This document shows positions 1 through 8,404 of a stretch of 45,103 bases of DNA, piece by piece. Position 1 is the first letter of the stretch; every line of letters begins with the position of its first letter. The DNA comes from Gammaproteobacteria bacterium (GTDB lineage Bacteria > Pseudomonadota > Gammaproteobacteria > GRL18), in contig JADGEK010000003.1 in NCBI GenBank assembly GCA_016744395.1, positions 1-45,103 on the forward strand, given 5' to 3'. Below the pieces are notes generated by a model that ran no database searches, was not told the origin of the DNA, and was given only the letters and a program-made list of their open reading frames with translations. A program made the translations under genes and the position numbers.

Positions 1-167
1 TCTCCATAAATGGCAGACCTGGGGATATGTGGATAAGTCTACTCCCGAGATCTAGAATTGTACCTATTTCAGGCTCATTTCAGTATTGGAAAATACTGCC
101 CTATTCTTCTCATCAATCAATTCCACGTTAAATAGACTGATGCTACGCCAGGTCAATGAAAAACGAG
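1..167. other. Left edge, no gene recognised
   Basis: No convincing coding frame is visible. A perfect DnaA-box sequence TGTGGATAA lies at 28-36, and its 13-base context TGTGGATAAGTCT recurs exactly at 9095-9107. A short hairpin CAGTATT/AATACTG with a GGAA loop lies at 81-98. A single DnaA box can occur by chance, so no function is assigned. Confidence 0.4.
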
Positions 168-307
168 ATATTCCTAAATACTGAACACAGAATATAAGAG
201 CAGGCAATGGTTTGTTTTGTGATTTGACTCAATCCGAGCAATACAAACCATTGCCTGCTCTTATACGGATTTTCCTTTTAACTTAATCATAGTTGAGGAG
301 TAGTGAT
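168..307. repeat. Hairpin repeat element, copy 1
   Basis: A perfect 23-bp inverted repeat (193-215 with 243-265) encloses a 27-nt loop. Outside and inside the stem lie blocks shared with a second element at 18163-18312: TTCCTAAAT at 171, TATAAGA at the stem foot, TGTGATTTGAC and TCCGAGCAA in the loop, and GGATTTTCCTTT at 267. Between those blocks the stem arms differ completely from the other copy but remain self-complementary. The outer ends (TCCTAAA and GTTGAGGA) are only weakly inverted here. The element ends next to the uup stop codon, so it may also affect the uup transcript end, although it has no U-tract. It could be a MITE-like mobile element or a structured RNA. Confidence 0.8.
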
Positions 308-2203
308 TTAGTTACCCGCTTTCTTTTCTTCCAATTCATCCCAACGCTCATAAGTGGACTCTAACTGTTGGTTTACGGCTTCAAGTTCTGACAATTTACG
401 AGCAACAAGGTCTTGAGCTTGTTGATAAAATTCTGGTTGAGCCACTTCTGTTTCCAGTCCTGACTGCTCAGTTTCCAGCCTTTCAATCTTAGCTGGTAAA
501 TTATCTAATTCTCGTTGTTCTTTATAACTCAATTTAATCAATGGTTTTGAAGGAGCAAGTTCAGGTGTTGATTGTTGAATCTCTTTTTGGCTTTCTTGAG
601 TTTTGGCTACAATTGGTTTTCTTTGTCTAAGCCAGTCATCGTATCCACCCACATACTCATTGATACCATTTGCCTCAAAAACAAGTGAGCTGGTAATGAC
701 ATTGTTCAAAAATGCTCGGTCATGACTGACAATAATTAATGTACCTTGATATTCCATTAATAAAGATTCTAATAACTCCAATGTTTCACTGTCTAAATCA
801 TTGGTGGGCTCGTCCAAAACAAGTAAATTTGCGGGCTTGGTAAAGAGCTTTGCCAATAACAAACGATTCCTTTCGCCACCAGACAAAGCTTTAACTGATA
901 CTTTGGCGCGCGCAGAAGAAAATAAGAAGTCACTGAGATAACTGAAAACATGCCGGTCTCGACCATTAATGTTAACAAACTCTCTGCCCTGTCCTATGTT
1001 TTCTACAATTGACTTTTCATCATCGAGTTGATCTCGCAACTGATCAAAATAGGCAATTTCCAGTTTGGTTCCTAATTTGACTGAGCCTGATTGTGGCATT
1101 AAATCACCTAGAAGCAGGTTTAACACTGTGGTTTTACCAACACCATTGGGACCAATAATACCAATACGATCGCCACGCATAATCACCGTTGAAAAGTTTT
1201 TTACAATTGGCTTTTTTTCATATTCATAAGAAATATTCTTAACTTCAACGACTAATTTGCCTGAATTCTTTTTATCATCCAGCTCCAGTTTTGCCTTACC
1301 CTGCACTTCCCTTCGTTGACTTCGCTCATCACGCATGGCTTTCAAAGCACGAACTCTACCCTCATTTCGAGTACGCCTGGCTTTAATGCCCTGACGGATC
1401 CAGACTTCTTCCTCTGCCAGCCTTTTATCAAACAACTCATTGGCTTTTTCTTCTGCGTGGAGCATTTCTTCTTTACGACGCAAATAGGTTTTATAATCAC
1501 CAGGAAAGGAAACTAATTGCCCCCGATCAAGCTCAAGAATACGAGTCGCAACATTCTGCAGGAATATTCTATCGTGGGTAATAAACAGGACGCAGCCACT
1601 ATAGGATTTAATAAAAGTTTCCAGCCAAAGAATGGACTCAATATCCAGATGGTTGGTTGGCTCATCCAGCATCAGTATATCAGGATCAATGACCAGGGCT
1701 CTAGCCAACATAATACGTCGTTTTAATCCGCCTGACATATTTTCAATTAAGTCATCAGGTGATAATTGTAATCTTGTAATGGTTTCTTCAACACGTTGGA
1801 CCAGAGACCAGCCATCAACTGATTCTAAATCATGCTGAATGCGCTCCATTTTTTTGAGTGCTTTTTCATCACCATTAGCCACATCATGGAGTACATGATT
1901 ATAATCTTGCAATAATTGAGCGGTATCCCCCAGACCTGAAGCCACAATATCAAAGACACTACCTCGAGCTTCATGAGGCACTTCTTGAGAAAGAGAAGAA
2001 ACGATCAGACCATCTTTTTTACGAAGATCCCCTTCATCTGCTTGCATCTCACCCTGAATTAAACGCATTAAGGTTGTTTTGCCTGTACCGTTACGACCAA
2101 TCAAACACACTCGTTCCCCTGATTCCAGGGAAAAGTTGGCTTTATCAAGCAGAACATGGGTACCAAAAGCCAAAGACAGGCCATCTATAGAAAAAATCGA
2201 CAT
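308..2203 (-). CDS. uup: ABC-F family ATPase Uup
   Basis: A soluble ABC-F protein of 631 residues with two ATPase cassettes and no membrane segment. The first Walker A is GRNGTGKT at residues 36-43, followed by a signature near MSGGLKRR and Walker B LMLDEPTNHLD. The second cassette has GPNGVGKT, LSGGERNR and LVLDEPTNDLD. A linker rich in Arg, Lys and Glu joins them, and the last ~85 residues look like the coiled coil that binds DNA in Uup and separates it from EttA and YheS. Family members act on ribosomes or branched DNA and affect precise excision of transposons. The gene stands alone, with the sensor gene upstream. The family call is firm; the exact role is inferred. Confidence 0.93.
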   Translation of the reverse strand: MSIFSIDGLSLAFGTHVLLDKANFSLESGERVCLIGRNGTGKTTLMRLIQGEMQADEGDLRKKDGLIVSSLSQEVPHEARGSVFDIVASGLGDTAQLLQDYNHVLHDVANGDEKALKKMERIQHDLESVDGWSLVQRVEETITRLQLSPDDLIENMSGGLKRRIMLARALVIDPDILMLDEPTNHLDIESILWLETFIKSYSGCVLFITHDRIFLQNVATRILELDRGQLVSFPGDYKTYLRRKEEMLHAEEKANELFDKRLAEEEVWIRQGIKARRTRNEGRVRALKAMRDERSQRREVQGKAKLELDDKKNSGKLVVEVKNISYEYEKKPIVKNFSTVIMRGDRIGIIGPNGVGKTTVLNLLLGDLMPQSGSVKLGTKLEIAYFDQLRDQLDDEKSIVENIGQGREFVNINGRDRHVFSYLSDFLFSSARAKVSVKALSGGERNRLLLAKLFTKPANLLVLDEPTNDLDSETLELLESLLMEYQGTLIIVSHDRAFLNNVITSSLVFEANGINEYVGGYDDWLRQRKPIVAKTQESQKEIQQSTPELAPSKPLIKLSYKEQRELDNLPAKIERLETEQSGLETEVAQPEFYQQAQDLVARKLSELEAVNQQLESTYERWDELEEKKAGN

Positions 2204-2264
2204 AACACACTCACTTCAGGTGAAAAAATTGTGCCCAGAATATAGCAAAAAGCAGGTAGATGGA

Positions 2265-2292
2265 AGCCTTCAAAAAGTGTTTTTTGAAAACC
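2265..2292. terminator. Weak hairpin between uup and the sensor gene
   Basis: TTCAAAAA and TTTTTGAA around 2269-2289 can pair as an AT-only stem with a short loop. It lies in the 196-bp gap between the 3' end of the sensor gene and the start of uup. With no GC core it is a poor terminator candidate and may simply be sequence bias. Confidence 0.2.
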
Positions 2293-2399
2293 TGATTGAG
2301 AAAAGGATTGATTACTTCAGAGATGCTGAAAGGCCATGACCGAGCATATGCACTGCAATTAAAACCAATCTGAACATCAAATACTCATACAAAAAGCAT

Positions 2400-5081
2400 T
2401 TACCCAAGCGAATCTTTCAGTATTTTTTTCAGCTTATCCGCAGTCATGGGTTTGTGATAGATAAAACCCTGAGCAATTTCACATTGGGTTTGTTCTATAT
2501 AAAGTTTTTGATTATTATTTTCAATTCCAACAGCAACGGTTCTGATGCTGAGTGCCTGTGACATGGCAATAATGGCATTTATAAATGATTCTTCATGACC
2601 ATCAATTACTGCTTTATCAATAAATTCTTTACTGATTTTAATGCGATCAATTGATGAATTTTTTAGAAGGCTTACCGATGAGCAGCCATGACCAAAATTA
2701 TCCAGGACCAGACTAATACCACTATCATGAAGGAAATCTAATAATAAGTTGGTTTGCTCACTGGTTTTCAGCAAAACGGGCTCACTCAGTTCAATACCAA
2801 AATATCGAATTATAAATGAATTTTCATGGATAAATTTTGTTAATTTGGATAAAAAGAGATTATCACTGAATCCTCTCTCTGAAAAGTTAACAAAAGTTCT
2901 CACTGGTTGTTTTTCTGAACGAATCCATTCTTTCAAATCATTTCTTATTGTTTCCAATACCCAAAAATCAATTTTATTAATCAGGTTGCTTTGTTCTGCA
3001 ATTGGAATAAATTCATTGGGAGAAATGTCACCCAGTTTTTTATTATGCCATCTCAATAAAGCTTCACAAGCTACAATCTGTCCAGTGGTTAAATCAATTT
3101 GAGGTTGATAAAGCAAAGTGAATTCATTATTGTCCATAGCACTGATCAGCTGACCAGATAATTCAATTTGTCGATTAACTTTATGATTAATATGCTCACT
3201 AAAAAAATGAAATTGATTTCGACCTTTTTCTTTTGCTTTATACATTGCCAGATCAGCGTATTTAAGCAACGCACTGGCGTTGTCACCACTTTCTGGATAA
3301 ATACTGACGCCCATACTACAGGTGATATAGCTACTCTGCCCGCTTAATTCAAATGGTTCATTAAATTCTGCTTTAAGCTTTTCTACCAAAGGAGCAATTA
3401 ATTGTTCACTTTCAAGATAGGGCAAAGCAATCACAAACTCATCACCGCCAAATCGGCTGATTAAATCATATTCTCGTAAACCATGAGTTAGACGCCTAGC
3501 CACTTGAATTAATAAAACATCGCCAATTTCATGGCCAAATGTATCATTAATGTATTTGAAATTATCTAAATCCATAAAGATAACAGCTACAATTTTATTA
3601 AACCGCTTTGCTTCACTTAAACTCTGCTCAAATTTCTCTAGAAACAGGCCACGATTTGGTAGCTGAGTCAGCTGATCAAAATTAGCCAATTGCTCTAATT
3701 TTTTATGCGTATTTTTCTGTTCCGTTAAATCAATATCAATAAAAAATATTTCTGAATCACCTTCAGTTTGTTTCAACATGACATGACTGGAATACACGGG
3801 TACTTCTTTTCCGTCTTTATTGTTCAGTATAATTTCAGATGATGGTATTTCAACACCATTTTCATACCATTGTTCAATGGATTCAATGAGTTCTGGTCTC
3901 ATTTTTTCAGGGATAATGAGCTGTTCAATTTTTTTATTTAACGCTTCTTCAGTTGAGTAGCCATAGAGCAGCTCGCTACTCTGATTCCAGTAAATAACAT
4001 TCCTGTTTCTGTCATAACCCTGTATGGCAATATTGGGTAAGCTGTCTAATAGCTCTCTAAATCGAGCTTCATTTTCTTTGAGCAATATTTCAGCACGCTT
4101 ACGTAAAGTGATGTCTCGAGAGATTCCTAATAAGCCAAAAATTTCATTATTTTGATCCAAAGCGGGCGTTTTTAAAGTTTCCACTAAGATTTTTTTTCCA
4201 TCAGGATATTCAATCCACTCTTCATTCGTCCGTTTTGTTTTTGAATTGAGCATTATTTGATCTTGCTCTCTAAAGAATTCAGCCGTTTTATGATCAAATA
4301 AATCATAATCAGTCTTGCCAATGAGTTCTTCATCTGATTGCCCACAGAATTCACTAAACGACGTGTTCGCTCCCGTATATATTCCCTGTAGATCTTTGTA
4401 AAAAACAAGATCAGGAATGGAATTCAGCAAGTTATCAAGAAAAATACTTTCTTGATGAAGAAGGAACTCTGTCCTTTTTGTATTTATTTTTTTAACTTTA
4501 TATTCAACCGCTTGTGACACATTCAAAGAAAGTAAATGAAGAAACAAAAGTGTATATTCATGGCAAACATTTTCATGACTTGTCGTGAGTATTAAACAGC
4601 CAACAGGCTCTGAAGAGGGGATAAAAACTAAAGGCACAGAAATAGCAGAATGAATTTCTGCCATATTATAATGCGCTTCCCATAGTTTAAACTGAGGGTT
4701 TATTTCCTCAGAAGAACTATCAAATACATCCTTAAGAGTAATTACCTGTTTTTCTTGAACACACGTGTTCACAAAACCAAGCTGGGAAAGTGAATTTTTT
4801 AAAACAAAGGGTGCTAAAGTCTTTTTAAGAGAGGTGGATTCATAGTGCTGTCCATATTGTACGCTCTTAAAACTGGTCTGATCATCTGAAAGTAAAGCAA
4901 TCCATGCACTATTAAATGACCCCGAATCCGTTAATGCCTGGCAACAGTCAGCCAACAACTGTTCAATTGGACTATTTTTTAATAGTATTTGAGCAATATT
5001 TAAAGACAAACTCAACAATGTATGCGATTCTAACACGGCAAAAAACTCGTTTTTGTAACTAACTGATAGTATAGCAATCAT
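2400..5081 (-). CDS. GAF-PAS-PAS-GGDEF-EAL sensor protein
   Basis: A cytosolic cyclic-di-GMP signalling protein of 893 residues with no membrane segment. Order: GAF-like domain (about 20-190), PAS (about 210-335), PAS (about 340-455), GGDEF (about 465-625), EAL (about 640-885). The cyclase part looks active: RFGGDEF is intact and REYD, five residues upstream, matches the RxxD inhibitory site. The EAL part keeps EALLRW, the Asn in FVNFS, the Glu in ELSE and the QGF glutamine. However, the DDFG motif reads DNFG, the KID motif reads KIS, and the AEGVE motif reads AVGIE. By comparison with RocR-type enzymes these changes predict lost hydrolysis, so the net activity is probably cyclase. It is divergent from the lipoprotein gene at 5186. 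Confidence 0.92.
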   Translation of the reverse strand: MIAILSVSYKNEFFAVLESHTLLSLSLNIAQILLKNSPIEQLLADCCQALTDSGSFNSAWIALLSDDQTSFKSVQYGQHYESTSLKKTLAPFVLKNSLSQLGFVNTCVQEKQVITLKDVFDSSSEEINPQFKLWEAHYNMAEIHSAISVPLVFIPSSEPVGCLILTTSHENVCHEYTLLFLHLLSLNVSQAVEYKVKKINTKRTEFLLHQESIFLDNLLNSIPDLVFYKDLQGIYTGANTSFSEFCGQSDEELIGKTDYDLFDHKTAEFFREQDQIMLNSKTKRTNEEWIEYPDGKKILVETLKTPALDQNNEIFGLLGISRDITLRKRAEILLKENEARFRELLDSLPNIAIQGYDRNRNVIYWNQSSELLYGYSTEEALNKKIEQLIIPEKMRPELIESIEQWYENGVEIPSSEIILNNKDGKEVPVYSSHVMLKQTEGDSEIFFIDIDLTEQKNTHKKLEQLANFDQLTQLPNRGLFLEKFEQSLSEAKRFNKIVAVIFMDLDNFKYINDTFGHEIGDVLLIQVARRLTHGLREYDLISRFGGDEFVIALPYLESEQLIAPLVEKLKAEFNEPFELSGQSSYITCSMGVSIYPESGDNASALLKYADLAMYKAKEKGRNQFHFFSEHINHKVNRQIELSGQLISAMDNNEFTLLYQPQIDLTTGQIVACEALLRWHNKKLGDISPNEFIPIAEQSNLINKIDFWVLETIRNDLKEWIRSEKQPVRTFVNFSERGFSDNLFLSKLTKFIHENSFIIRYFGIELSEPVLLKTSEQTNLLLDFLHDSGISLVLDNFGHGCSSVSLLKNSSIDRIKISKEFIDKAVIDGHEESFINAIIAMSQALSIRTVAVGIENNNQKLYIEQTQCEIAQGFIYHKPMTADKLKKILKDSLG

Positions 5082-5185
5082 CCTCTTTTTTACTTTGATC
5101 TAAAGCAAATGAGCCATTACGCCGATACTAATAATGCAAATACTGGAAAGCCTGTCACATTTTTAAAGAATCTATGGAGGAATAG

Positions 5186-5773
5186 ATGCGAAGCCTTATA
5201 ATCCTGTTAATCATCATTGCCACTAGCCAACTTATTTCTTGCGGCAGTTCTCTCAAGCACAAAGACACTGTCTATAACCCTGAAACACAAGAGTTGGAAA
5301 AACAGAAATACAGTCAATTTTTTCAATTAAAAACCGAGATTATACCCAAAAACCTGGAACTTACTTTGGTCACTCAATTACATAAGAAAACAATTCCAGG
5401 TGTTTATACAGTAAAGGAATTTACCAGAAGACTTTTGCCAAATGATTACCTGGCAAAAAGTAATACAATGCTCTACCTGACAAACTTGACCGATCAAGCC
5501 ATCAACTTTGATCTGATTTCTGTCAGTATTGAACAAAAGCACCTACCACTCTCTACACGAAATTTAACAATAGCTGCTCAGAAATCAACATCGATACCTC
5601 TGGGTGAAATTAATGTGGATCTCAGACTGATTTCTTTAAACACTCGAATTGAATATCAAGCCGACGGTTCAGCCATCAAAAAAGAACATAGAGAAAAAGA
5701 ATTTGAGCTGCAACGTAATATCGAACGAATCAAAGAAGATAATAAAAAAATGCCAGAGCAAGTGGTTAAATAA
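5186..5773 (+). CDS. Putative lipoprotein of unknown function
   Basis: A 195-residue protein with a short hydrophobic signal and lipobox LISC at the end of the leader, so export and lipid attachment at Cys19 are likely. A clear Shine-Dalgarno (TGGAGGA) precedes the ATG. The mature part is beta-rich in appearance in the middle and ends in a charged helix (about 165-195). I do not recognise a family. The gene is divergent from the sensor gene at 2400-5081 and its stop codon directly abuts the stop of the convergent glycosyltransferase gene at 5774, leaving no room for a separate terminator. Confidence 0.75.
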   Translation: MRSLIILLIIIATSQLISCGSSLKHKDTVYNPETQELEKQKYSQFFQLKTEIIPKNLELTLVTQLHKKTIPGVYTVKEFTRRLLPNDYLAKSNTMLYLTNLTDQAINFDLISVSIEQKHLPLSTRNLTIAAQKSTSIPLGEINVDLRLISLNTRIEYQADGSAIKKEHREKEFELQRNIERIKEDNKKMPEQVVK

Positions 5774-6418
5774 TTAAAATAACTCTTTGAATTCATCAAG
5801 TAAGAAAAGTTTTCTCAAATCACTCTCAACATCGATATCGCATTGTTCAGACAGTTCCAACCAGCTGATTTGATGATTAATGAGTGCCAATCTCGACTGT
5901 TCCATTACCCTGTCAGTACCCCAGTCAATGAAATTAAAAACACCAGGAAGGACTTTTTTTGCACCGACAAGGACATACCCACCATCTTCAGCTGGTGAAA
6001 AAACCATATCATTATCATCAAGGGCGATGATTGCCTGCTGTAAATCATCTGCATTTAAAAAGGGACAGTCGGTACCAATTAAAACCACTTTCGAATAGCC
6101 ACTCAAGCCCGCAAGCAGTGCATTGTACATTCTCATTCCCAGATTACTGCCATGCTGTATTGTCAACTTAAAATGATCAAACAAAGACATTTGCTCAAAA
6201 TATTTTAAATGGCTTTCAGGCGTTATACTAAGATTGACTGGTGATAAATCAGAAGATATAACCTTTTCTATAGTATGGTCTAATAATCGACGGTACAGCT
6301 CTGTAGCACCCTCTTTACCCAATGCAGGAATTAAACGAGTTTTTACCTGACCAATAACAGGCTCACGAGCAAAAATTATGATAAGCGTATCAGGATAAGA
6401 AAAGTAGTGTGATTGCAT
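5774..6418 (-). CDS. TIGR04282-type glycosyltransferase, arsenosugar cluster (DUF2064)
   Basis: A 214-residue GT-A-like nucleotidyl/glycosyl transferase of the DUF2064 group. Visible family features are the N-terminal FAREPVIGQVKTRL block, the GTDCPFL motif near residue 115, and PAEDGGYVLVG followed by a WGTD segment. Family members sit with ArsS in presumed arsenosugar biosynthesis gene sets, where they are thought to modify the arsenic-bearing nucleoside or sugar. It is the last gene of a three-gene minus-strand set, 35 bp after the TIGR04283-type gene. The family is clear; the exact substrate is unknown. Confidence 0.88.
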   Translation of the reverse strand: MQSHYFSYPDTLIIIFAREPVIGQVKTRLIPALGKEGATELYRRLLDHTIEKVISSDLSPVNLSITPESHLKYFEQMSLFDHFKLTIQHGSNLGMRMYNALLAGLSGYSKVVLIGTDCPFLNADDLQQAIIALDDNDMVFSPAEDGGYVLVGAKKVLPGVFNFIDWGTDRVMEQSRLALINHQISWLELSEQCDIDVESDLRKLFLLDEFKELF

Positions 6419-6453
6419 AAGCCGTATTGATGTGAATTGATCTTCTCAGTCGT

Positions 6454-7146
6454 TTAAGGATAATATTTTTTGGCCAGCACTTCAGGCTTTACACCCCAAA
6501 AATATTGTAATCTCAAGCTCCACATAAAAAAAATGGTTTTCAGAATGCCATTTTTCTCCCACCGTCTTGATGATGTCACAACGGTTGATGTTAAGCAGAT
6601 AGGAGGACTGGCTTGTTTCAAGCGCTTACTGAACTCAATGTCTTCCATCAAATCGATGTCTGGCATACCGCCCATGTCATGATACAACAGTTTGGCAACA
6701 AAAATAGCCTGATCACCTGTCGCAATTTTTGTCAGACAAGAACGCCAATTCATCATTTTTTCAATGATTCTGAAAAGAAAATGCTGTCCCGAAAGACGAA
6801 CATTAAAACGTCCCCATAGGGAACCATGTGATTGATTAACAGCCAAAGCATTTAAAATAATTTGAGCAGAATTTGGTGGCAGTTGTGTGTCAGCATGAAG
6901 AAACAAAAAAATTTGCCCTGTGGCCATTTTAGCACCAAGAATCTGTTGCTTTGCACGTCCTCTATTAGCAGACATCATCCGATCAACATAAGGTCTCGCC
7001 AGGGTGCAAGTATCATCCTCACTTCGCCCATCCACCAGAATGATTTCATGCCCTTGTTCTCTTAATGGCTGAAGTGCCAATAGAAATACCTGAATATGCT
7101 GAGCTTCATTTAAAACAGGAATAATAATAGAAATTTTTTGCCACAT
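6454..7146 (-). CDS. TIGR04283-type family 2 glycosyltransferase, arsenosugar cluster
   Basis: A 230-residue family 2 glycosyltransferase. It starts with the typical SIIIPVLNE strand, followed by VDGRSEDDT and the ANRGRAKQ segment that marks the TIGR04283 group. The HADT motif provides the metal-binding aspartate, and GDQAIFV plus ED in LMEDIEF supply later conserved acids. No membrane anchor is obvious, although the C-terminus has a hydrophobic stretch. It lies between arsS (78 bp upstream) and the DUF2064 gene (35 bp downstream), the usual grouping for predicted arsenosugar synthesis. The actual acceptor is inferred from neighbours only. Confidence 0.9.
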   Translation of the reverse strand: MWQKISIIIPVLNEAQHIQVFLLALQPLREQGHEIILVDGRSEDDTCTLARPYVDRMMSANRGRAKQQILGAKMATGQIFLFLHADTQLPPNSAQIILNALAVNQSHGSLWGRFNVRLSGQHFLFRIIEKMMNWRSCLTKIATGDQAIFVAKLLYHDMGGMPDIDLMEDIEFSKRLKQASPPICLTSTVVTSSRRWEKNGILKTIFFMWSLRLQYFWGVKPEVLAKKYYP

Positions 7147-7224
7147 ATTTTTCGTATCAGTTCAGGGCATGAGATTATTTAAAACCTGGAAAAAACATTT
7201 TCACTGACAGTTCACTTGATAGTT

Positions 7225-8184
7225 CTAGCTTAAAGCACCACCACAGCTACTGCCCTGCCCTGCAGTACAGGCATAACAATGGCCTGCAACAATAATTTCA
7301 CGATTATGAAGCTCATCATGAGTCACATTACCAATATGAAGCCTCTGTTTACTATCCTGCAGTGGCAGGTCAAGCATTTGGTTAAAATCACAATCGTAAA
7401 TATACCCTTGCCAATCAATACTCAGTTGATAGCGACACATGACACCCTCCAGGTTTTCAGCCTGATAAGCACTCTGGAGCAACTCCATGTAGGACTTAAA
7501 TTCATTTTTAGAAATGAGCATGCTGCCAAATCGTTTTACAGGCACATTAGTGATAGTAAACAATTGATTGAAGCTAATTCCAAACTGCTCATATAAAAAA
7601 GCTTTATAATCTTTTTCCAGTTGAATTTGTTCTGGAGATAAAGAAGCTCCCTGTGGATTGTACACCAGGTTCAAAACTAATGGACTTTCACTTTTACCAT
7701 AACCTAATTGATTGAGCTTTTTCAGGGCCTTGATACTACTTTCAAATACGCCACTACCTCTTTGTTTATTAACATTTTCTTCAAGATAGCAAGGCATTGA
7801 AGCAACAACGTCTACCTGATTTTTTGCGAGTAATTCAGGCAAGTGCTCATAATTGGGTTCATTCAATATTGTCAAATTGCAGCGATCAATGATCTTAACT
7901 CCAAGTTCATAAAGGGCTTCAATTAAAAAAATAAACTCAGGGTGCATTTCTGGTGCTCCCCCAGTCAAATCAACCATTTTTATTTGATACTTTTGTATAA
8001 AATCCAATGTCTGTAATACAACCTCATGAGACATTTCTTCATTGCGATTGGGACCTGCATTAACGTGACAATGTAAGCACTGCTGGTTACAGCGATAGCC
8101 CAGATTAATTTGCAGGATATCAATCCGTTTTCGGCTAATAACGGGAAAAGTAATTTTGTTTAAAAGAGGAAGCGTATCAAGCAT
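7225..8184 (-). CDS. arsS: Arsenosugar biosynthesis radical SAM protein ArsS
   Basis: A 319-residue radical SAM enzyme. The cluster motif C32-x3-C36-x2-C39 in the context CLHCHVNAGPNR is diagnostic, and GGAPEMHP near residue 95 is the SAM-binding glycine block. The C-terminal domain is Cys-rich, with C303, C306 and C314 in GHCYACTAGQGSSCGG. ArsS is known to transfer a 5'-deoxyadenosyl group to dimethylated arsenic, giving the arsenosugar precursor. An arsM methyltransferase, expected to provide the substrate, is not in this window. All Cys codons are ordinary; no in-frame TGA was needed, unlike selenoprotein relatives. It is the first recognised gene of a three-gene run. Confidence 0.92.
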   Translation of the reverse strand: MLDTLPLLNKITFPVISRKRIDILQINLGYRCNQQCLHCHVNAGPNRNEEMSHEVVLQTLDFIQKYQIKMVDLTGGAPEMHPEFIFLIEALYELGVKIIDRCNLTILNEPNYEHLPELLAKNQVDVVASMPCYLEENVNKQRGSGVFESSIKALKKLNQLGYGKSESPLVLNLVYNPQGASLSPEQIQLEKDYKAFLYEQFGISFNQLFTITNVPVKRFGSMLISKNEFKSYMELLQSAYQAENLEGVMCRYQLSIDWQGYIYDCDFNQMLDLPLQDSKQRLHIGNVTHDELHNREIIVAGHCYACTAGQGSSCGGALS

Positions 8185-8191
8185 AATTAAT

Positions 8192-8359
8192 CTATATGGA
8201 AAAATATGTGTCTAATGAGGGGTAAAAGCTGTTTGCAATGGATGATAACTCAAACCAAACAACCATTGAAAGAATAAAACCTGCGAGCCTTACAATTATA
8301 TCCCTAAATGGTTTGCTTGGCCAGAGTCGATAATAGTTAAATATTGAGGACCCAATCAT
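8192..8359 (-). CDS. Small putative two-helix membrane protein, start uncertain
   Basis: An open frame reads from directly after the STAS stop codon (8405-8407) to TAG at 8192-8194, in the same frame as the STAS gene and without any stop in 70 codons. The only ATG is at 8357-8359, giving 55 residues. The upstream part of the frame (8360-8404) is also hydrophobic (LLCLIICV) and would form a first membrane helix. A basic loop (RLWPSKPFRD) and a second helix (LAGFILSMVVWF) follow, an arrangement that looks like a genuine two-helix protein. No ATG, GTG or TTG precedes the first helix in frame; CTG at 8381-8383 is possible. It ends 7 bp before arsS. Unknown family. Confidence 0.4.
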   Translation of the reverse strand: MIGSSIFNYYRLWPSKPFRDIIVRLAGFILSMVVWFELSSIANSFYPSLDTYFSI

Positions 8360-8404
8360 AGAAACGCAAATAATTAGACACAGTAAAAAATAATTAACGA
8401 CAAC

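Noticed and set aside
193..265. Intrinsic terminator of uup
   Set aside because: The stem is strong but no T-run follows on the minus strand, and the same structure occurs far from any gene end at 18195-18267.
7225..8184. ArsS as a selenoprotein
   Set aside because: All expected Cys positions are encoded by TGC/TGT and no in-frame TGA or SECIS-like element is needed.
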